Positions 49,201 through 58,200 of a stretch of 64,000 nt of DNA are shown here, in pieces (positions within the stretch are counted from its first letter, which is position 1; every line of letters begins with the position of its first letter). Below the pieces are notes generated by a model that did no database searches, had not been told where the DNA came from, and worked only from the letters and a program-made list of their open reading frames with translations. The stretch is taken from positions 34,966,501 to 35,030,500 of the forward strand of contig CM027383.1 of assembly GCA_015680905.1 (NCBI GenBank), in the 5' to 3' direction. Position numbers and translations under genes: made by a program. The DNA is from Coptis chinensis. Lineage: Eukaryota > Streptophyta > Magnoliopsida > Ranunculales > Ranunculaceae.

Positions 49201-52200
49201 CTGGAAAACAAATTGTACACAAAGGAAATGAATGCCAATGCTATTAACTAATTCAACAGACGTACATGCAAGCTGCACATAAAGAGAACGTTGCAGTTTG
49301 ACCTTTAGTTCAAAAAACATAAAATAGACTTGATGGATACAATACAAAAGTGTATATCATGCAATGTTGGTCGGTAATTAAGAATAAAGTTCTCCAACAT
49401 GGAGGAAATCACAATTGAAAAAGATCTTTCAAGGGCAAGGGCTGATCTCAGCTAAAAGAAACTCATTCCAATTGACACGTGAATCAGGTAGAGAAAAAGA
49501 GTCGTTGCTTTAATTAATTAATTTTCTCAAAGGGGGGCAGAAAATGGGAGGGTGGTATTTATTTTGGCGCTAAGTAAGATTGGCCCGGCTATGTGTGTCC
49601 GTATCCAACACAGTCACACGGATACAAAGTGTCTGACACAGTGAAATATAAAAACTAGAGGTGTAAACACATACAATATATATACTGACACGTAGATACG
49701 ACACGGATTATTTTTAAAATGTGACATGTTCATGTAGGTTTGGGGCAGTTGGTCATGCCTTCACATGTTCTGTAACGTCTAATGCATGTTTTTTCTCGTT
49801 CTATCTCTTTTTTCCTTTTTCTTTTTCCGTTAGATTTCCTTTTTCTTTTTCCGTTACAGCATCTCCAAAATGCTTGGGCTGGTAACTGTCCATATCACCT
49901 TCTATGTTGTACATGCTCTCTTCATGTGAGTATAAATTCTTTTTGTTTTTACCGGTAAAGTGAAGATTTCATTTAAATTAAAAGTAGGTTAAGGTAACCT
50001 AAAAGTTCAAGGGAAAAAAATTCCTTAAAAGACTTAAACCCTAAGAAATCTGAAATCAAGAATCCCCTATACATAATAATATTCACCCCATCTCGCAACA
50101 AATGACTCAAAATGAATGCTTCTAAAATTTATACACACTTTATACCAATAGCAAAGACGGCCGTTTGTGGTCAGAATGACCAGACCTTCCGGAGATCCAT
50201 AATTTTACCCTAAAACTGTCATTTGTTATGTTCCAACCATATCCTCCGCATCATTGCAAATGGAACCATATTCCGGTCACTTGGCCTCTTGATGTAGGAT
50301 AAGACTGAATTCAGGCAGAATTCAGTTATCTGCAGACTGATTTCTAATAGAATTCAGTTACGGGCAGTTATTAATAGTAGTTAGAATTATCTACTTTTAG
50401 AATGCAGTCTATAATAGACTGCCAAGTGTCCCTAGTAAGTTATTCCTGTGAATTAGTCTCTTATATATAAAGACACTCTCATTGTAATGAATTTTCATGC
50501 AATTATCAATCAAATTCCAGAAACTTGTATTATTTGTTCTTGATATTTCAAGTGTTCCTTGTGGATTCAAGGGTAACAATCGAATTGTAAGACATGATCT
50601 ACAATTCAACACTTCCACTACGCCACCTCTGGATGAAAAGTCATGCACACTATTTAGTACAAAGATCCACCACTCGACTCGACCAGGACTAACCAAAAGT
50701 ACCCAAGATACCTCCAGAAAATTTAACCAAATCTGTCAAGAGATGGGACAATACAAGACTAAATTGTTAACCAACTCTACAACAGGAGCACTGAAAAGAC
50801 AATGGTGGTTTGACCCCTAACATTTACTTCCTAAGATTATCGATCGTAAGAATCCACTCCAACGAAGCAGACGATATTCTAGACGCTGGAAAAACAGGAA
50901 AAAGGATACAATACCACAGGAGGGCGGAAATCAAAAATGAAAGTAATAAAGAAAGAACCATATGAGGATTCCATATCAACGATTCAGGATCATGTCGGTT
51001 CAAAATGTAGGCCTTTCCATAAGGGAGGCTAACCCGTCAATGTCCTAATCACGGAAAGCAGGTCAATGCCAAGATTCCAAGAAACACCTTTGGTAGCTCT
51101 AAGAATGCATTTGCTAATTGTAGACCCTTTGAGCTTAGTCATGTTGAACAAAGTTACATACTCCCTAACCAAGGATACTCCCAAAAAGAATAAGCTCACC
51201 CAAACCCAGATTGTACCTCTCTTGAAGTTTGGGAGAGAGTATACCAACAGGGCCACTCTCCCAACTATGGCTGGAAATGGTGCGGGTTTTGACCCGTATC
51301 CGACCCACTCAGGATCCATTTTATTGGGTTTGGATCCTCTTTCCTCTAAGCATATCTGAATTTAAAAACGGATCGGATCGGATATGGTTTGTTGAATTTT
51401 ACCCATATCAAATCTGGGTCGGATATGGATATACCCCTAAGTAGTTCATATCCTCCCAAATCCATATCCAAATCATAATAGTTTATTATATTCTGCATGA
51501 GCTCAACTTCACCATGTCCTGATGTAGTGATGTTAACATTCACCAAAGAGAAAAATAATAAATGTACCACCTAGTTTTACTGACTACATACTAGTCTTCC
51601 TAAATCTCTTTTGACTTTGCTAACCAACTAGCCAAGAGGGAACTTTTATCCCGTTTTTATTGTCTCGTTACTTTCTGTACTTGGGAATACGAAAACTTAA
51701 TCCAAACACCAGAACAAGAGTCTCATTTCTGTGTTGCATGGGTACGCCGAAATTCCACCGTGTCATACCGACACCGACACCAATACGATACAGATTTGTG
51801 GTCGGAGTCAAAGGGAAAAAAAAACTTATTCAAAGAAATAGAGAGGAGAGGTAGGAATATTGATTGGTGAGTCTCCCTTGCGCAAATTTTCTTCTTTTTC
51901 TTTGGTCTCCATTCTTCTCTTTCTCTATCTTGAAGGAAGAAGATCTACTTAAGTTGCTGATGTCAGACAACTTAAAATGGGTGGAAATAACAAATGGGCC
52001 AGTCTTGAAACAAAAAATGCGGGCTGGGCTTTTCTAGAATGGGTGTTTAAACCTCTAACTAGTAATAACTGCTAATTGTTTCAAACTTTCAAAACCCAAT
52101 GGGCCTTGTCATGTGGATACAGCTAAATTTCTAGGTACAATTTCAAACATCATCATTATAGAATCCAACTACCTTAAGCCCTTAACAGTGTGCTTTTCAA

Positions 52201-55200
52201 GATTCACTATTTTAGAATTAAAATAATTTCTTTTTAGAAAAATTATAATATTAAATTATAATATTAGCCGTGTCCCCGTGTCCTGATTTTCAGACCTTGC
52301 CGTGTCCAAATTGCCGTACCCGTGTCTAAACCCGACACTCGTACCCATGCAACACAGCTGAGTCTGAATGCAATTTGAAATGAAGAGGAAAGGTATATGG
52401 AGACTTGCTCTGATCTGCAACACCAACACAGCGTACTACTACTTACTTCATAGCCTCTTTTCAACTCTTGACCGCTCACTTTAGTCTCATCTTTATCCCC
52501 CCTTACGCATCATACCATCTCATTTGAGTTTCACATTACAGGTTTGCAGTTCACTTGAGTTGTTAAAAGACCACTTCTTTGGGAAAATCTTCTGCTGAAC
52601 TAAACTAATATTTGAAAACATTTGTTGGTCAGATCTTGATTCTTCAAAAAAGTTGCTGTTTAAATAATTTTGGATCAGGTCCAAAATGGTTAGGATACAG
52701 TTTGCTATTTAGGATCCAACCGGGTTTGAATCCAAATATGGTTCACCATATACAGATATGGATATACGTAGATCTGCCCGAACCCAACCCCACTCCCAGA
52801 GTCCCAGCCATGGCGATCCTCATGAAAGCGCGACACCACTATTCTTCTCCACAAACTCTCTCTCTAAAGACCAGATCTCCACAGCCACTCGTGGCTACAG
52901 AGCTAAGTTAAAAGTGGGTATTCCGAAACCCCAAACCCCCAACTTTCTCAGCAAACAAACCCCAACTTATTGACAAGGTAGTTAGTACCTATGAGGCCAT
53001 GATGCTCTACTAAGTCATCCCGCAAAAAATTAAAAATGATCAAATCAATTCAATGAGACACTGTTTCGGGCATAGAGCAGAGGAACATAGAGTAAACAAG
53101 AAGATTGGATAGTGCGCTTTCATTAAGAACTAACCTGCCCCATTTATGTATAGACCTAGGCTTCCGTCCATTAAGCTTTTTACGAAAAGGTTCAACCACA
53201 GATCCCAAATGAACTTGGACCTGTAAGAAGGCCCAAAAGGGAGACCGAGGCATTTTCAAGCTAAAGACAATGCCTCACAACCAAAAACAGATGTAACTCC
53301 CCCCTATATCACCCCCCCACCCACTGGGAACACCATGCTCTTGGGAGGTTAATGCACACCCAAAGACAGCCTCACAACACCCAAGAATACCCCTCAACTA
53401 CCTCACTTGCTCAGCCCTAGAGATCATCCTCCATAACACTTCTACCACCATGTCTAAGACCTCTAGAGCTCTTGAAGAACCCAGCAGGATATCCGTTCAC
53501 AAGGACTGAGAAAAAAGCAGTGGAAATTAATTTTCAAATCCATCCCCTCCACTTAGGCTGAGTCCAATGGCTCTCTATCCCTTTAAAAGTAGTGTTAAAG
53601 TCAATAAAGTAGAGCTAAAGTCAACAAAATAGAGCTAAAGTCAACATATTTTACTCTCTATCATTATTTTTCTATGTATATATACAAAAGATTTTACTCT
53701 CTATCTCTATTTTACTCTCTATATTTTACTCTCTATCTCTATAGAGAGTAGAATCCTTTGTATATATAAAGAGGAAATTAATGATAGAGAGTAAAATCTG
53801 TTGACTTTAGCTCTACTTTTAAAGGGATAGGGAGCCATTGGACTCAGCCTTAGCTAGTTAGCGCCAAAATCATAACACAGAGAACATATTTCAAAACAAA
53901 TCAGCTCACGTAATCATAAGCTTTTGTCATGTTAACCCATTCCATTAATAACAATTCTATACAGTTTGAAAACTTATAAAAATAAGAAAAAAAATAAGAC
54001 GCAGACTAATAGTTACCTTTGAAATATATTTTGCCCAATACCATCAAGAATGTCCTTAAGCTTTTCCAAGACAGTATCCAAATGTGATGCTGCAACCTGT
54101 GATAAATATTAGATAATCTAATCACAAAAAAGTAAAATGTTGTTATCGAGAAAAGTAGCCTACACCTACGTACCAATCCCATGCCTTTTGCCAGTCCAAC
54201 CCTATTTGTCGGAGCTGCAATGTTGGCCTTCTTATACATCCAGTCAATCTTCCCATGAACGTAGACTCTGTCATCCACTTTCTGAAGAAGAATGCCTAGG
54301 CATCTGCAAGAGAAAGGTCAAGATAGACATAAACAGAGGCTTCATATAATATGTAGAATCTAAGGTGTGTTTTGATAGATCGTAAAACATTTTTACTTAA
54401 ACCAGTTTAATATATGCAAGTTTTTTTTTTCAATAAAATAGTTTTTGCGACAATATTCTCAGATCATTGGCAAACATATAATAAACATACCCATGTACAA
54501 TAATTTTATTCAAGATATGTCCAGTCATCAATAGCAATAATTCGGATTTCTTCCTCTATAACCAAAACCCTTATCATTTTCATTCCATTATAACTTCAAC
54601 TCAAAATTGTTTTCTTGATTTTTTTATTCAACTTGATATCCTATTTATTAACATGGAAGCAGAAAATTGAGCAATTGTGAAGTTTTAATAATACTCAATG
54701 TAGTCAAGGACAAATCTCAATGTTTTTATATTCTTTGATCCAGGAGCTTTAATCCGAATTACGCTTCTAGGTTTTAGTTCACCTTAATACCCTTTTCATT
54801 TGACCTTCTTTAACATTTTGTGGTATCTCCAATCTAGTAGCTTCCATACAAGTCAAACACTGGTTTGAATTAATCTTGAGATTATTTTCTCTGAAAGACA
54901 AGAGGTTTATAAATTTTGTAGATTAAATCAATGGGAAATTGCTATGTATACCTACAGGCTTGAACATGTTAGAAAAAAACAAGTTGCCTTTCTATAGTTC
55001 AGTGTTTTAGGACTTGGACAATCCATTATAGTAAATACGAGGTTTTGGCACTTCCATTTACAGCCTTTTAACCTGGAAATCAACAAAAGAACCAAAACTT
55101 AATTTCGCTATACAAACAAGGAGAAGAACCTTAAAACCGCACTAATCAGCATACTCCAGAATTCCTGAACGTGCCAAATGATGAAAAAAGAATGTTTCCA

Positions 55201-58200
55201 GTTTTTTTCAATTTGTAGATACAGTTTGATTGGAGTAAAGTTTCAGACCTAGTTTTTAGGATTTGTAGGGATGTTTTATATGGCCAATAGATCTCGAGAA
55301 ATCAAAGGTGAAATCTAGGTAGGATAGTGTATAGCAGAACCTAATGCCACTTAAAAAATACTATGAAACTAATAAATGAGTACCTATGAAGTAAAGCTGA
55401 ATGCTTGTCGTCTGATGTATAAAGTTCATATTGTTCAGCTAAGACATCTCCTAAAGATATCACCCATTCTCTGTTCTCAATCACATCTAGAGATTCTGCA
55501 AGAAACTGACATGCCAAAGAGCATACGTCAATATTAATACAGATTCCACATTTCCACCTGAGGATCAGTGACTGCAAAGTGAGGCTGTTCATATGGTTCC
55601 TCAGCATATTCAAGAAGATGCAAAGTCAACCCTCCTCACACATACACACTGATAAACAAATGAAAGTGAATGACAGAGATATTGGCACACCCAGATGAAA
55701 AGAAATGATATTTTACTATGTTCAGATCTTTTAATTTATATAAATAGTGGACAAAAACTCTAAACCTAAACAATGCCAAGCACTTCCACAAGTTGAATCC
55801 CCAGATATATTGGCACACCCAACTTTAAGTGTGAAACATTTGTTGTTGTACCAGATCTACTATGAGAAGTCCACACTATGATACACAAGCAATCATATGA
55901 GTGAATAAAACGTATACAATGACATCTTACATACATTCATGGCAATTCCTGTTAAACACCGCTTTGATAAGGTTTCCACCAACACACTGCCTTCAAATAA
56001 CAAGTCATATTTTTATAGTACATTCAAATTAAACACCATTCCTTTGGTTTTAAGTATTCCTCCTATTTAAGTATTGCTCCTCTTTAAGTTTTTTAAACAT
56101 GAAACCAAAATCTTTGGTTTAATGCATCACACATTTTAAAGAACAACAAACAATGTAACAAAGTAACAAACTCTGCTTTGTAAATTTAGTAACTTTTAGT
56201 GTGAAACTTTGTTCTTGTACCAGATCTAGAAGATGAACATACGGGAATATGTAAAAAGGAAGCAACTTTTCAGTCATGTGTAATAAAAAGTTCAATAAAT
56301 CGGTACATCATCTTCTCCATTACGATAACATAAGAAGATGAAAAATATCAACTTACTTTTGCACATAACCATTGTTGCTTACCATTAAAAACTCAGACTT
56401 TGATATTGTGAACTAGAAACTTTGCAGAGTGAAGAGTGAAGTAGTGGGAAGGAATGAGTAGGAAGCATTTCTATATAAAGGAGGAGTGTGTGGTGTGTGG
56501 AGCAGGCTCTTTTTACGAAGAGGTGCTGGTTTGAGGTGATGATTCCTGACCCCCAAGGGGCAACTCGGCTTTGAGAAGATTCTTCTCCGTGCGCTAGCAT
56601 TAAATGAACATCCAATCACAATCTTCTCAAAGCCAACTTGCCCCTTGGGGGTCAGGAATCATCACCTCAAACCAGCACCTCTTCATAAAAAGAGTCTGCT
56701 CCACACACCACACAATCCTCCTTTATATAGACAATCCTACTCGCTCTTCACTACTTCACTCTGCAAAACTTCTGGTTCGCAATATCAAAGTCGGAGTTTT
56801 TAACAATAAACAACAATGGTTATGCGCAAAAGTAAGTTGATCTTTTTCATCTTCTTATGTTATCGTAGTGGAGATGATGATATACCAATTTATTGAACTT
56901 TTTATTACATATGAAAAGTTGCTTTCTTTTAACATATTCCCTTCACACATATGTTCATCTTTTAGATCTGGTACAAGAACAAAGTTTCACACTAAAAGTC
57001 ACTAAATTTACAAAGTAGATTTTGTTACTTTGTTTCATTGTTTGTTGTTCTTTAAAATGTGTGACACATTAAACAAAAGATTTTGGTTTCATGTTTGAAA
57101 AACTTAAAGAAGAGCAATACTTAAAGAGGAGGAATACTTAAAACAAAAGAAATAGTGTTTAATTTGCATGTATTATGAAACCATGACTTGGTATTTGAAA
57201 GCAATGTATTGGTGGAAACTTTATCAAAGTGGTGTTTAACAGGAATCACCATGAATATATGTAAGATGTCACTGTATACATTATATTCACTCATATGATA
57301 GTTTGTGTATCATAGTGTGGACTTCTCATAGTAGATCTAGTACAACAACAAATGTTTCACACTTAAAGTTGGGTGTGCCGAAATCTCATGTTGTAGTAAG
57401 AAAACATTTTCATTCATATTGCAAAAAGTTAGATACAACAAGAAACTCATCTCTTAATCCTTACTCCTTTAGCAAGATGGCAAGAGAAGGAAGTTAATGG
57501 ATATACAGAATAGTGAACATTCAAAAAAGATGATCGATATCGCCAAATTGTATCAAAAAGAGCCCATCCAAGAAACAAAGACTCATATTCAACCGATAGC
57601 AAAAACCAAGGGAAGCAGTTTTGTAGTTTGATTACCCCACTAGACATTCCATCAGGTCAGAAAATAATTTCACTAATCCACTACAAGGGTTTACAACTAG
57701 CTAATTAAATATATTGTATATATTGGGCTAATACCTGTATGCCCCTATCTAGATCCATGATGAGCAATTGTGGATCCATCCATCCACTTTGTTAGATTTT
57801 CAGACTAACTACCTCAAGCGCACTCTTGCAAGCAAGACCCATAATATCGATATAATTGGATACATCCAACCCTGATTTTCTGATATACGTGATATATCAT
57901 AGATGTCAGTAATACCGTAATACATCTCTTTTGGGTCAGTTGATAACTTGATAGAAAAAAATTGTATATCGTATTATTCGTATCATATTGAAATACATTT
58001 GTAAATAACGGATATATCGAATGATATTTGCAAATTAAACAAACCAATTGATATTGATATTAAGATATTTTAGCTAAGGTTGAGCATTGTTGATCATTGA
58101 CAATATATAGAAAATCAGTAGAAAAAAAAGGTTTGATAACACATGGATCATTTAAATTACATAGGCGATGAAAAATAAGAATAAAACATCATAAAATAAA

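Noticed and set aside
49950-50290. Possible LINE 3' tail (ttttaccggtaaagtgaag start)
   Set aside because: The beginning resembles the ends of the other LINE copies, but no coding part of ORF2 could be recognised upstream, so I do not list it as an element.
51270-52812. Possible hAT-like element with gggtcggatatgg-type inverted ends
   Set aside because: The two end regions are related and inverted, but I could not align clean terminal repeats or find an 8-bp target duplication. The identity of the 1.5-kb interval stays open.
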